33,221 nucleotides of DNA. It comes from Candidatus Iainarchaeum sp. GTDB lineage: Archaea > Micrarchaeota > Micrarchaeia > Anstonellales > Bilamarchaeaceae. The notes under the pieces were generated by a model that saw only the letters and a list, made by a program, of their open reading frames with translations, did not search any database and was not told the DNA's origin. A program made the position numbers and the translations under genes. Shown here piece by piece: positions 16,066 through 23,062 of this stretch. Position 1 is the stretch's first letter; each line of letters begins with the position of its first letter. The stretch covers positions 1 to 33,221 of the forward strand of contig JAQTOF010000006.1 in assembly GCA_028713495.1 (NCBI GenBank), read 5' to 3'.

Positions 16066-16539
16066 TTAAAGCCCCAACTCTTCCTTGATCGGGTTGTATT
16101 CATGAGGCTGTTTGTAATAATCCACGATTATATGGGTCGTGGTCTTCGCGACCACCTTGGTCGCCTGCATCCTCCTCATGAATCCGGCCAGGTGCTTCTC
16201 ATCCCTCACCCTTGCGATGACCAGCGCGTCCTGCTCCCCGCTCATCAGGATGAAAGAGACGATCTCAGGGAATTTCGCCGCAGGCCTCAGGGCACCCTCC
16301 CAGTCTTTCTCCATGTTCACCCTGAGGAACATCAGGACATCCAGCATCTTGCCCACTTTGGGGAAATCCACCACTGCCTGGTATTTCTTTATCACACCGT
16401 TCTGCTCCAGCTTCTTCACCCTCTGGAGCAAGGTGTTCGGATGTATCCTGAGCTTCCTTGAGAGCTCCTTGGACATCATCTTCGAATTCTCGATTAGAGA
16501 CGACAGAATCCGTTTGTCCGTCTGGTCCAGCTTATCCAC
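16066..16539 (-). CDS. Lrp/AsnC-family transcriptional regulator (paralogue 1)
   Basis: A 157-residue protein with an N-terminal winged helix-turn-helix (about residues 4-55; recognition helix HPNTLLQRVKKLE) and a C-terminal RAM ligand-binding domain (about 65-150). Lrp/AsnC proteins sense amino acids or related metabolites and regulate genes as dimers or octamers. The start is GTG at 16537-16539, preceded by a GGGGGGTGG stretch. A TATA element (16562-16567) lies ~27 nt away, giving a nearly leaderless message. It is divergent from the UbiA prenyltransferase gene with closely packed promoters, so mutual or self regulation is plausible. The recognition helix is nearly identical to that of paralogue 2 at 22.3-22.8 kb. 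Confidence 0.93.
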   Translation of the reverse strand: MDKLDQTDKRILSSLIENSKMMSKELSRKLRIHPNTLLQRVKKLEQNGVIKKYQAVVDFPKVGKMLDVLMFLRVNMEKDWEGALRPAAKFPEIVSFILMSGEQDALVIARVRDEKHLAGFMRRMQATKVVAKTTTHIIVDYYKQPHEYNPIKEELGL

Positions 16540-16561
16540 ACGACCACCCCCCTCTGAATGT

Positions 16562-16586
16562 GTATATGCCTGAAAAAGTATTTAAA
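16562..16586. promoter_or_regulatory. divergent promoter pair for Lrp-1 (-) and UbiA (+)
   Basis: GTATAT at 16562-16567 lies ~27 nt from the Lrp GTG (16539). TATTTAAAC at 16578-16586 lies ~27 nt from the UbiA ATG (16609). The two TATA boxes are only ~17 nt apart, so polymerases cannot occupy both easily. Confidence 0.5.
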
Positions 16587-16608
16587 CCAGGGAGGGGATT
16601 GATGACGC

Positions 16609-17454
16609 ATGTACCTGGGAGAGTGGGTGAAACTCACGCGCTTCGAACATGCGGTGATGCTTGCTTTTGCGGTCCTCATAGCCGAGACCATAGCATTAGG
16701 AGCGCTTCCACCGCCAACGCTGATAATCGCGCTATCGTTATTGATTCCTGTATTCAGCGAGATGGGATCCTTCGCGCTCAACGATTATATGGATATGGAG
16801 ACCGACAAGCTCAACAAGAAAAACAGGCCATTGGTCAAAGGGACGATAAAACCAAAAACCGCGCTATACTTCTCGCTGCTCGCTCTCGCCATATCCACAG
16901 CCCTCGCTTATTTCGTGGGTGTGTTGGCGTTCATTATCGCGCTCGCTTTCAATGCAGTGGCGATATTATACAACTGGAAGCTCAAGGACCTTCCACTGGC
17001 TGGCAATGCGTATATCGCGCTGACTATGGCCATACCGTTCATCTTCGGCAATTTCGTCGTGTCGATCGCGCTCTCCCCGGTCGTCCTGATCCTCGCGGTT
17101 CTGGGTTTTGTGGCTGGTCTGGCAAGGGAGATAGTGAAATCAGCCCAGGACATGGAAGGGGATATCAAGGCAAGGAACTCAAAGACTCTGCCCGTGGTCA
17201 TCGGCAGGAAACGGGCTCTCGCGGTCGCCCTGGGGTTATACCTCTCGTTCATACCACTCACCGCAGTGCCCTTCGCCATGGGATTGGATGCAGCTCCGTT
17301 ACAGCTAGCTTTCATAGGCGCTGCTGACGGCTTGATCCTCGCCACCTGCTACCTGGTGGCCAGGAGGCCTAAAGAGTCCTACAAATTCGCAAGGGATGCC
17401 AGCCTGGCGGCGTTCATGCTTGGTATGGTAGGCATTTTCCTTGCGGTTTTATGA
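16609..17454 (+). CDS. UbiA-family prenyltransferase, probably digeranylgeranylglyceryl phosphate synthase
   Basis: A 281-residue integral membrane prenyltransferase with about eight to nine helices. It has both Asp-rich Mg-diphosphate sites: NDYMDMETDKLNKKNRP (N58, D59, D62, D66) and REIVKSAQDMEGDIKARNS (D181, E183, D185) followed by KTLP. The second motif, with DMEGD...KTLPV, resembles archaeal digeranylgeranylglyceryl phosphate synthase. That enzyme adds the second C20 chain to the glycerol-phosphate ether lipid. Other UbiA branches (menaquinone, haem O) fit less well but cannot be excluded. The message is probably leaderless from TATTTAAAC at 16578-16586. Confidence 0.88.
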   Translation: MYLGEWVKLTRFEHAVMLAFAVLIAETIALGALPPPTLIIALSLLIPVFSEMGSFALNDYMDMETDKLNKKNRPLVKGTIKPKTALYFSLLALAISTALAYFVGVLAFIIALAFNAVAILYNWKLKDLPLAGNAYIALTMAIPFIFGNFVVSIALSPVVLILAVLGFVAGLAREIVKSAQDMEGDIKARNSKTLPVVIGRKRALAVALGLYLSFIPLTAVPFAMGLDAAPLQLAFIGAADGLILATCYLVARRPKESYKFARDASLAAFMLGMVGIFLAVL

Positions 17455-17492
17455 CCGGATTTCGGCAAAAGACGAAAAACGCAACGCTAAAG

Positions 17493-17501
17493 TTTTTAAA
17501 T
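17493..17501 (+). promoter_or_regulatory. TATA box of the small membrane protein gene
   Basis: TTTTTAAAT gives a start site near 17524 and a ~19-nt leader carrying AGAGGTGA (17529-17536), 6 nt before the ATG at 17543. Confidence 0.5.
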
Positions 17502-17542
17502 AAGGCAAGTGGCCGATTAGACTTGCCAAGAGGTGATAGTGA

Positions 17543-17926
17543 ATGGCGAAAGAACAGAAATATGGCGAGTGGGCATTCCTAGGCGGATTGATCCTCGCAC
17601 TATTAGTTGGTGTGGCTTCAGGATTCATTGGAGCGACCATGCTGCCGGTTGTGATGGCAGTGCTGGCGATCCTTGGTCTTGTGGTCGGATTCCTGAACAT
17701 CAGTGAGAAGGAGGTCAACGCCTTCCTGATAGCGACGATTGCCCTGTTGATGGCATTCAACTCGCTGGGCCCGATAACAAGCGTAATCCAGAACGCCATG
17801 GGAGATACCGGCATAATGCTGGTCGCATGGCTGAGCGGCTTCATGGGAGCTGTGGTGGCGTTCATATCGCCAGCTGCTTTCATAGTGGCGCTGAAGGCCA
17901 TCTACAACCTGGCCAGGAGCGACTGA
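17543..17926 (+). CDS. small four-helix membrane protein, unknown function
   Basis: The 127-residue protein has no family I can name. It starts with the charged MAKEQKYGEW, then four hydrophobic segments at about residues 11-31, 33-51, 58-80 and 88-119. Loops are short and a small NISEKE loop lies between helices 2 and 3. The many Gly and Ala residues in the helices suggest tight packing. It has its own promoter and an AGAGGTGA ribosome-binding site, and a T-rich run follows the stop. It is probably monocistronic and well expressed. Confidence 0.8.
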   Translation: MAKEQKYGEWAFLGGLILALLVGVASGFIGATMLPVVMAVLAILGLVVGFLNISEKEVNAFLIATIALLMAFNSLGPITSVIQNAMGDTGIMLVAWLSGFMGAVVAFISPAAFIVALKAIYNLARSD

Positions 17927-17935
17927 ACGTCGTCT

Positions 17936-17961
17936 CCTTTTTTCTCTTTTTGTTTGGGTTT
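17936..17961 (+). terminator. T-rich terminator after the small membrane protein gene
   Basis: Successive runs TTTTTT, TTTTT and TTTTT within ~30 nt after the stop codon at 17924-17926 match archaeal oligo-T termination. No stem-loop is needed or seen. Confidence 0.45.
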
Positions 17962-18001
17962 TTCATGGTATATCTTGTTCTAGCGGCTGAGTTATATATA
18001 G

Positions 18002-18021
18002 TATTAAAAAGTGTCACGTCT
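18002..18021 (+). promoter_or_regulatory. TATA box plus ACGTCTAA-like element
   Basis: TATTAAAAA (18002-18010) is ~28 nt before the ATG at 18034. TCACGTCTAA just downstream resembles the ACGTCCTAA found at the same place in the tRNA-Pro and aEF1A promoters. Confidence 0.45.
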
Positions 18022-18033
18022 AATTAAGTTCCC

Positions 18034-18378
18034 ATGAACGGACGCAGAAGGACGATTGGCGGCGCCAAGGGGCGCAGTATGGGGGGCGCCGATGCGCATC
18101 AGGGCGTAGATAGGCTCATGTCGGGTCTGATGCATACGCCTCTGACAGAAACAAGGATAGCATCTTTGGAACAGATGGGGACTGATGATGCGAAACGCAT
18201 GGCCATCGCGGATTACTTGTGCGAGCACACGGCGCCTGAGGAAGCTATCAGGATGATCATGATGATGAAAGATACCAGGATACTCAAGGAGATAGTATCT
18301 CTCACGAAAAATACGAGCGTAAGAAACGCGGCTCTGGACCGGGTCGCAGCCATAGAAGACGATACGCTCAGGAGCTAG
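18034..18378 (+). CDS. small helical protein, unknown function
   Basis: The 114-residue product has a basic, Gly-rich N-tail (MNGRRRTIGGAKGR) and a helical remainder, with no membrane segment and no Cys. Residues ~35-110 show repeated short Leu/Ile/Ala-helices (TRIASLEQM, EEAIRMIMMM, NAALDRVAAIED) that could form a HEAT-like helical stack; that is a guess from pattern. The ATG at 18034 fits a leaderless message from TATTAAAAA at 18002-18010. It stands alone upstream of the eL18 operon, which has its own promoter at about 18395-18403. Confidence 0.7.
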   Translation: MNGRRRTIGGAKGRSMGGADAHQGVDRLMSGLMHTPLTETRIASLEQMGTDDAKRMAIADYLCEHTAPEEAIRMIMMMKDTRILKEIVSLTKNTSVRNAALDRVAAIEDDTLRS

Positions 18379-18394
18379 CGGTCCGAGGAACAGT

Positions 18395-18403
18395 CTTTTT
18401 AAA
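18395..18403 (+). promoter_or_regulatory. TATA box of the eL18-uL13-uS9-Rpb10 operon
   Basis: CTTTTTAAA just after the upstream gene predicts a start near 18425 and a ~45-nt leader. That leader contains AGGTGG (18461-18466), which selects the ATG at 18472. Confidence 0.5.
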
Positions 18404-18471
18404 GATTACCCTATGATAACAAATCAGCCAATTCTTAGTCCTCTGAAGAGGGCGAGCCGAAGGTGGCGAAT

Positions 18472-18819
18472 ATGAAAGTGAAAAAGGACAATCAGATTCT
18501 TCTGTCTCTCATAGAGACGTTGAATAGGACGGAGAAACCGTTCTGGAAGAAGGTTGCATACGAACTCTCCAGGCCGAGGAGGCAGAGGGCAGAGGTCAAC
18601 CTCAGCAAGCTGGACGCATACTCCGGCGAGGAAGGCACAGTCATAGTGCCTGGCAAAGTCCTGGCGTCAGGCTCTGTGTCCAAGAAAGTGAATGTGGCGG
18701 CATTCGCCTTCAGCGAGAGGGCGAAGCAGCTGATAAGCGCCGCAGGCGGCAAGGCCATGACCATAGAGAGCCTGCACAAGTCCAACCCCGAAGGAAGGGG
18801 AGTCATGATCCTGAAGTGA
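18472..18819 (+). CDS. rpl18e: large ribosomal subunit protein eL18 (L18e)
   Basis: A 115-residue archaeal L18e. The N-terminal helix (NQILLSLIETLNR), the SRPRRQRAEVNLSKLD segment, the VIVPGKVLASGSVSKKVNVAAF core and the SAAGGKAMTI...NPEGRGVMI end are all in the expected order. The ATG at 18472 is preferred over the GTG at 18463 because AGGTGG at 18461-18466 is well placed for it and would overlap the GTG. It is the first gene of the conserved eL18-uL13-uS9-Rpb10 cluster. Confidence 0.96.
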   Translation: MKVKKDNQILLSLIETLNRTEKPFWKKVAYELSRPRRQRAEVNLSKLDAYSGEEGTVIVPGKVLASGSVSKKVNVAAFAFSERAKQLISAAGGKAMTIESLHKSNPEGRGVMILK

Positions 18820-18829
18820 GTTGATATTC

Positions 18830-19246
18830 ATGAATGTCGTCGATGGAACTAACATGATTTTCGGTAGGCTCGCCAGCCAGCTGGCCAAGAGGCTGATGAA
18901 AGGCGAGGAGATCCACCTGATAAACGCGGAGAAGGTGGTCATAGTGGGCAAGCCTGAGCAGATATCACAGCGCTATCTCACCAAGAGGGGCATAAGGCAC
19001 AAGGGAAGGCCTGAGAAATCTCCGGTCTGGCCAAAGGTGCCGCACATGCTTGTCAAGAGGATGGTGCGTGGCATGCTGCCGAGGACGAGCTCGCGCGGCA
19101 GGGACGCGCTGAAGAGGCTGAGAGTCTATACAGGAAACCCGAAGAAGCTGGTAGCGGGCATGAAGATAGAGGATGCTTCTTTCGATGGGATTTCCAAGCA
19201 CATTACCATTCATGAACTTTGCAAGAGCATAGGTTATTCGAGCTGA
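18830..19246 (+). CDS. rpl13: large ribosomal subunit protein uL13
   Basis: A 138-residue uL13 of the large subunit. It starts MNVVDGTNMIFGRLASQLAK, the usual VID-xxx-ILGRLAS pattern, and continues with HLINAEKVVIVG, HKGRPEKSPVWPKVP and VRGMLPRTSSRGRDALKRLR. The ATG at 18830 lies 10 nt after the eL18 stop. Start codons further upstream in the frame (TTG at 18821) would overlap the junction without benefit. Its TGA overlaps a possible ATG of uS9. Confidence 0.96.
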   Translation: MNVVDGTNMIFGRLASQLAKRLMKGEEIHLINAEKVVIVGKPEQISQRYLTKRGIRHKGRPEKSPVWPKVPHMLVKRMVRGMLPRTSSRGRDALKRLRVYTGNPKKLVAGMKIEDASFDGISKHITIHELCKSIGYSS

Positions 19247-19251
19247 TGATT

Positions 19252-19914
19252 ATGGCAAAAGAAGAGAAGGCGGAAGAGAAAAAGAAAGCGGCCCAGAAGC
19301 CGAAGGCCAAGAAGCCTGCCATGAAAGAGGCACCGAAGGAAGCCCCGAAGGCAGAGGTACCGAAGCCAGTGGCAGCCCCGGCTCACAAGCCAGAGGTCCC
19401 GAAAGCTGCAGCGCCCACGAAGGCAGCTGCGCCGATGCCGGCTCCGAAGCCAGAGGTGCACCCGGCACCAGCCCGCAAGGAGCCCAAGAAGAAAAAGACG
19501 GCCCCGAAGAAGGTCACACGCGCTTTTGTGGCAAGGGGCAAGAGGAAGGAGAGCGTCGCCCGTGCCAGCATAAAGGCAGGCAAGGGCGTCATAAGGGTGA
19601 ACATGCTCAACATATCTGCGATAAACAATCCTTACATAAGGGAGATAATCAGGGAGCCGTTGCGCTATGTCGGCCCAGAGGCCAACAACGTTGATATATC
19701 CGTCAACATCAATGGCGGCGGCATGATGGGCCAGGCCCAGGCCGCGAGGACGGCCATCGCGCACGCCCTGATGCTGTACTTCGACCAGATGAACCTCAGG
19801 GACAAGTTCCTGTCCATAGACCGCTCCATGGTGATAGAGGACACACGGCGTGTGGAGACGAAGAAGTTCCGCGGGCCCAAGGCAAGGGCGAGATTCCAGA
19901 AATCCTACAGGTGA
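19252..19914 (+). CDS. rps9: small ribosomal subunit protein uS9 with a long Lys/Ala/Pro N-terminal extension
   Basis: The C-terminal ~130 residues are a normal uS9: TRAFVARGKRKESVARASI, the NPYIREIIREPL helix, the NINGGGMMGQAQAARTAIAHAL region and the C-terminal RRVETKKFRGPKARARFQKS tail that reaches toward the P-site tRNA. Ahead of it are ~85 residues made almost only of Lys, Ala, Pro, Glu and Val, without a fold. Archaeal uS9 is normally ~130-135 residues. The start is ATG 19252 (MAKEEK); ATG 19246, overlapping the uL13 stop, is also possible and adds two residues. The extension may bind rRNA or simply be disordered. Confidence 0.94.
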   Translation: MAKEEKAEEKKKAAQKPKAKKPAMKEAPKEAPKAEVPKPVAAPAHKPEVPKAAAPTKAAAPMPAPKPEVHPAPARKEPKKKKTAPKKVTRAFVARGKRKESVARASIKAGKGVIRVNMLNISAINNPYIREIIREPLRYVGPEANNVDISVNINGGGMMGQAQAARTAIAHALMLYFDQMNLRDKFLSIDRSMVIEDTRRVETKKFRGPKARARFQKSYR

Positions 19915-19919
19915 TATGA

Positions 19920-20114
19920 TTGGAGTTCCCGGTTAGATGTTTCACGTGCGGCGGCGTTATCGGCCATCTCTACGAGCAGTACAAGGGCTCAGTGAAGGAG
20001 AAGAAGCCAGATGTCGTGCTGGATGAGCTCGGTGTTGAGAGATACTGCTGCAGGAGGATGTTCCTCTCGCATGTGGATATCGTCCCGAGTGTCCTGAGAT
20101 ATCCCCGCGTATGA
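19920..20114 (+). CDS. rpoN: RNA polymerase subunit Rpo10 (RpoN/Rpb10)
   Basis: A 64-residue zinc-binding subunit of the archaeal RNA polymerase that helps tie Rpo3/Rpo11 to the core. It has the family pattern PVRCFTCGGVIG (C7, C10) and ERYCCRRMFLSHVD (C43, C44), followed by the conserved end VPSVLRYP. No ATG exists in frame. TTG at 19920 is the start because it puts PVRCFTC at the right place, and AGGTGA lies a few nt upstream, overlapping the uS9 stop. Rpo6 and enolase, often next in this cluster, are missing here. Confidence 0.95.
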   Translation: MEFPVRCFTCGGVIGHLYEQYKGSVKEKKPDVVLDELGVERYCCRRMFLSHVDIVPSVLRYPRV

Positions 20115-20130
20115 CTTTCTTTTTTACATT
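20115..20130 (+). terminator. T-rich run after rpoN
   Basis: CTTTCTTTTTT right after the stop codon suggests the end of the eL18-Rpb10 transcript before the inserted methyltransferase-like gene. Confidence 0.4.
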
Positions 20131-20192
20131 AAACATCCATAAACTAAAACAATCGTTTTAAAACATTTCCATCTATAATATAGTACGGGTGG

Positions 20193-20241
20193 ATATGGAA
20201 TTTCCTTCTGCAGGGGTTCCCTTGCTCAGGGTTTTCCATAT
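20193..20241 (+). repeat. inverted repeat upstream of the double methyltransferase-like gene
   Basis: ATATGGAA (20193-20200) and TTCCATAT (20234-20241) form a perfect 8-bp inverted repeat. The 33-nt spacer itself contains CCCT...AGGG. TATA-like TCTATAATATAG (about 20171-20182) lies upstream, so the repeat would fall in the 5' leader. Confidence 0.4.
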
Positions 20242-20255
20242 ATAATGTGGTTTTG

Positions 20256-22304
20256 ATGGCAGGAAACCGTAGATTCGATGAAGCTCCAAATGGTTCCTCC
20301 AGTCCTACCACAATCGATTCTTTGAAAGGACTGGGCCGGGACGCCTTCAGACACTTACGCCGGAGGATCGGCCTTGCAATCATGGGGCGAGTTACACCGT
20401 CAGCTATACCAGAAATTTTATATGCTATTAAGCCTGCCTTGGACGGCGAGCCGGGATCCGCAAAGCAGCCCACCGCGGAACGCCGTGATGGATCAAGTCT
20501 GGGAAATGGGCAAGGCACCGTAGAGGAGCGGATAGCAGGATTGTGCGACCAGAAGGCTGAAACCGATGAGAGGTTCGCGGCTGAGAAGAACGCGCTGCTG
20601 TCCAAGCTTACTTCGGCGACGGATGAGGAACAGATAAGCGCTATACGGATGCAGATTGCAGAATTAGATAAGCAGACGGCTGAAAGCGATGAGAAGTTCG
20701 CGGCTGAGATGAAAGCGCTGCTGTCTGAAATCCCTCCAGAGGATTATTCAACAAAAGTCATGTTGATGCTCTTTGCAAAGACAGTTGGAAAGAAAAAGGG
20801 CTGGGCCCAGAGCTATGATCCACATATGTACGATACAGGGCATGATCCTGCCGTAGAGGGGCTCATGATAAATATCCTCGAGGTGGACAGACTTAAAGTC
20901 AATCCACAGTCCACTCCCATCATAGGAAAACGGATCCTTGAGATGAGCGGCGGCACAGGCACAGTCATAGACATCCTGTACAGGAACATGCTGGAAAGGA
21001 ACAGATCCGCCATGATAAAGGAACAAAAAGCCCTGCAAGGGCTCGGGGAATCGGACGAGATAGCCAGCGATGTCGCTGAAAAGATCCACCAGAAGGCGGT
21101 GGAGAAGACAAGGGCGGAGCTAGATGTGACGCTCAATGATGCCTCTGAAGACATGAAACAGCTCGCGAGCAAAAAGCTCGAAGGCAAGTGCGATGTCAAA
21201 TATACCGGCCAGGATCTGAGAGCGCTGGATTTCCCACGTTGGTCAGTTGACACCCTCATACTCTCCCAGACGCTCCACCTCATCACCGACCCGGCATTGC
21301 TTGCCCTTGAGAGGGAACCGAAATGGCTGCAGGGAGAGACAGATCATATAGAAGCCAAGCTCGAGGCCATCAGAAGGGGCTTCCATGCGCTTGCCCCAGG
21401 AGGCCACTTCATACTCGTGGATGAGTGGCCTGCGGTGCTTTCCAACAATCCGGTCAAACCCCTGGACGAGATGGTCTCTATCTTATTCAAGGCGACGTTC
21501 AGGCCGGTAGCAGACCGGACTATCATGGGCAACGCGCTGCATGAGGAGATACCAGAGGCGAAGTTCGTGGCTGAGCTGAAGATGCCTATCGACAAGCACC
21601 ATTCTATGTATGCGCTTGTCTATGAGAAAGGGAGTGTTGAAAGGGAACGTGAAGCCCTGCCCGTCAGCGATTTCAAAGGGGATACCTCGCCGGACAACGA
21701 TGAGACGCTCCCGAAGGAAGTCAAGGAAAGGCATGAGGCTGAATCACGCATAGTCGGAGCCTTCCAGGATCTGGATGTGCAATTCATAACCGCTTATCGA
21801 CGCATGAACGGTGGCCAGTACTGGCAGAACTTCGAGCCGCTGAAGCTCGACCAAGAGCACCATCTCAGGCTGGCCGTCATCAGGGAGATAGCTAAGAAAC
21901 CTGAAGAGCAGATTGAATGCATCATGGCGCAGCTCAAAGAGGAGAAAGCGAAGCCTGAAGCAGAGAAAAGATTCAACAGCATCACCATCAGCCAGGTGCT
22001 GCACTGGATGGAGCCAGACCAGAGAAAAGAGTTTATAGAGAGTGCCATAGACGCCCTCAAGCTTGGAGGGGCGCTCGTGATAGTGGATGAGTGGAAACCC
22101 CCGGCAGGGATGCCGCACCCCATCGAAAATGACGATTTCAGGAGTAGGACCATGGGGCGCTTCCAGAAAAGGACCAGGAACAGGATCATATTCGAAGCTG
22201 CCCTCAAAACCCCGATAGTAGGGGGCTATGAGGCCAGCAACATGTGCGGCTATGTCTATCGAAAGATAACTACTTCTCAGGGCCCACAGCTGCAAGCGGA
22301 TTGA
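20256..22304 (+). CDS. large protein with two SAM-methyltransferase-like halves
   Basis: A 682-residue protein. Residues ~90-165 are a charged helical region with an internal repeat. The first half then has a Rossmann methyltransferase pattern: motif I ILEMSGGTGT (about 227-236), a strand VDTLILSQTLHLI (from 331) and GFHALAPGGHFILVDEWP (from 375). The second half (about 480-682) repeats the later elements, ITISQVLHWM (from ~575) and ALKLGGALVIVDEW (from ~600). It shows no glycine-rich motif I, so it may be a degenerate second domain. The substrate is unknown. The start is uncertain: ATG 20256 has no ribosome-binding site; GTG 20247 is possible. Its 3' end overlaps the convergent Lrp-2 gene by 35 nt. 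It sits inside a normally conserved ribosomal cluster. Confidence 0.7.
   Translation: MAGNRRFDEAPNGSSSPTTIDSLKGLGRDAFRHLRRRIGLAIMGRVTPSAIPEILYAIKPALDGEPGSAKQPTAERRDGSSLGNGQGTVEERIAGLCDQKAETDERFAAEKNALLSKLTSATDEEQISAIRMQIAELDKQTAESDEKFAAEMKALLSEIPPEDYSTKVMLMLFAKTVGKKKGWAQSYDPHMYDTGHDPAVEGLMINILEVDRLKVNPQSTPIIGKRILEMSGGTGTVIDILYRNMLERNRSAMIKEQKALQGLGESDEIASDVAEKIHQKAVEKTRAELDVTLNDASEDMKQLASKKLEGKCDVKYTGQDLRALDFPRWSVDTLILSQTLHLITDPALLALEREPKWLQGETDHIEAKLEAIRRGFHALAPGGHFILVDEWPAVLSNNPVKPLDEMVSILFKATFRPVADRTIMGNALHEEIPEAKFVAELKMPIDKHHSMYALVYEKGSVEREREALPVSDFKGDTSPDNDETLPKEVKERHEAESRIVGAFQDLDVQFITAYRRMNGGQYWQNFEPLKLDQEHHLRLAVIREIAKKPEEQIECIMAQLKEEKAKPEAEKRFNSITISQVLHWMEPDQRKEFIESAIDALKLGGALVIVDEWKPPAGMPHPIENDDFRSRTMGRFQKRTRNRIIFEAALKTPIVGGYEASNMCGYVYRKITTSQGPQLQAD
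20556..20732 (+). repeat. internal 54-nt direct repeat within the methyltransferase-like gene
   Basis: Segments 20556-20609 and 20679-20732 match at about 85% of bases and encode AETDERFAAEKNALLSKL and AESDEKFAAEMKALLSEI. The 123-nt offset keeps the frame. Similarity at the base level suggests a fairly recent duplication of a helical segment. Confidence 0.7.
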
Positions 22305-22752
22305 ACTGGTAGCTCTCCTTATAGGTCACCAGCACCAGATAGCTCGTTGTCCTGAGGACAGCCGGCTCGGTCTGGATCCTTGTCAATATGCGCACCAGGT
22401 CGTCCCGGTTCTTGGCCTTGACCACCGCGATACAGTCAGCACCCCCTGCGACAGCATATAGGGATTGCACCTCTGGCAGGGCAGCAACATGCTTGAGAAG
22501 GTCCTGATCCTCGAGACCGCTCTTCTTTATCTTTATCATGACCACCGCATGCATGTCATAGCCGAGCTCCTTGTAGTCTATGTCGGCATGGTACTTGCGG
22601 ATTATCTTGGACTTCTCCAGCCTCTTTATCCTCTGGAGAAGGGTATTCGGGTGCATGCGCAGCTTCTGGGCCAGCTCCCTCATGGGGCGCTTGCAGTCAT
22701 CGCGTAGTTCCCTAAGAATCATCAGATCAAGCGTATCAACCTTGTTTTTCAT
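22270..22752 (-). CDS. Lrp/AsnC-family transcriptional regulator (paralogue 2)
   Basis: A 160-residue Lrp/AsnC protein. It has an N-terminal winged helix (about residues 4-55, recognition helix HPNTLLQRIKRLE), then a RAM domain with LPEVQSLYAVAGGADCIAVV, the usual ligand-binding strand-turn. The helix differs from paralogue 1 only by conservative changes, so the two may recognise similar sites. ATG 22750-22752 is chosen; a GTG four codons upstream is part of the GGTGGGTGGTGGG ribosome-binding region. Convergent 3' overlap of 35 nt with the methyltransferase-like gene. A palindrome at 22925-22939 upstream is a candidate operator. Confidence 0.92.
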   Translation of the reverse strand: MKNKVDTLDLMILRELRDDCKRPMRELAQKLRMHPNTLLQRIKRLEKSKIIRKYHADIDYKELGYDMHAVVMIKIKKSGLEDQDLLKHVAALPEVQSLYAVAGGADCIAVVKAKNRDDLVRILTRIQTEPAVLRTTSYLVLVTYKESYQFNPLAAVGPEK

Positions 22753-23062
22753 CCCACCACCCACCTTGTTGTTTTATCACAAAGCCCTGCCCGCGGCAGC
22801 TTGGTTTTTGTGTTTTTCACATTTTCCCATTTGTTTTTGTGCATTTTCTACTTTATATATGTTATATGAGGTGTTGGTCGCTTTTTAAATCTTTTGATTG
22901 GTGAAGCGGGAAAAGATACAAAAACTACAAATTTTGTAGCGTATTGTTGTAGAAAATCACGGTCAGACGCTCGGAAAAGCGTCCTTATGGCTCAGACGGT
23001 GCTTATAGAAACATTTAAAAGCGTCAGAGAACCTGATATTCCCGGGTGATTCTATAGTAGAA
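22753..23062. other. ~300-nt divergent spacer between Lrp-2 and MscS-like gene
   Basis: No coding gene is visible. The left part is T-rich with repeated TTTTTGTG and a TTTATATATG element (about 22852). Then come the CTACAAATTTTGTAG palindrome and a hairpin GACGCT/AGCGTC (22966-22983, loop CGGAAA). CAGACG occurs twice (22964, 22994) and AAAAGCGTC twice. The second AAAAGCGTC overlaps ATTTAAAAG near 23010, the likely TATA box of the MscS-like gene. Confidence 0.4.
22925..22939. promoter_or_regulatory. perfect palindrome CTACAAA-T-TTTGTAG, candidate operator
   Basis: A 15-bp palindrome with one central base. It is followed by a further half-site TTGTAG at 22947-22952, 13 bp further on. It lies in the ~300-nt spacer between the divergent Lrp-2 gene and the MscS-like gene. 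Size and dyad symmetry fit a dimeric regulator such as Lrp, but the binder is unknown. Confidence 0.4.

Noticed and set aside
16458-17327. A long frame (289 codons) overlapping the UbiA gene
   Set aside because: It has no domain, is rich in Arg and Cys typical of a shadow frame, and lies within a clear UbiA enzyme with both Asp-rich motifs.
20144-20605. Minus-strand frame upstream of the methyltransferase-like gene
   Set aside because: It overlaps the opposite coding region and a T-rich terminator, with no recognisable domain or ribosome-binding site.
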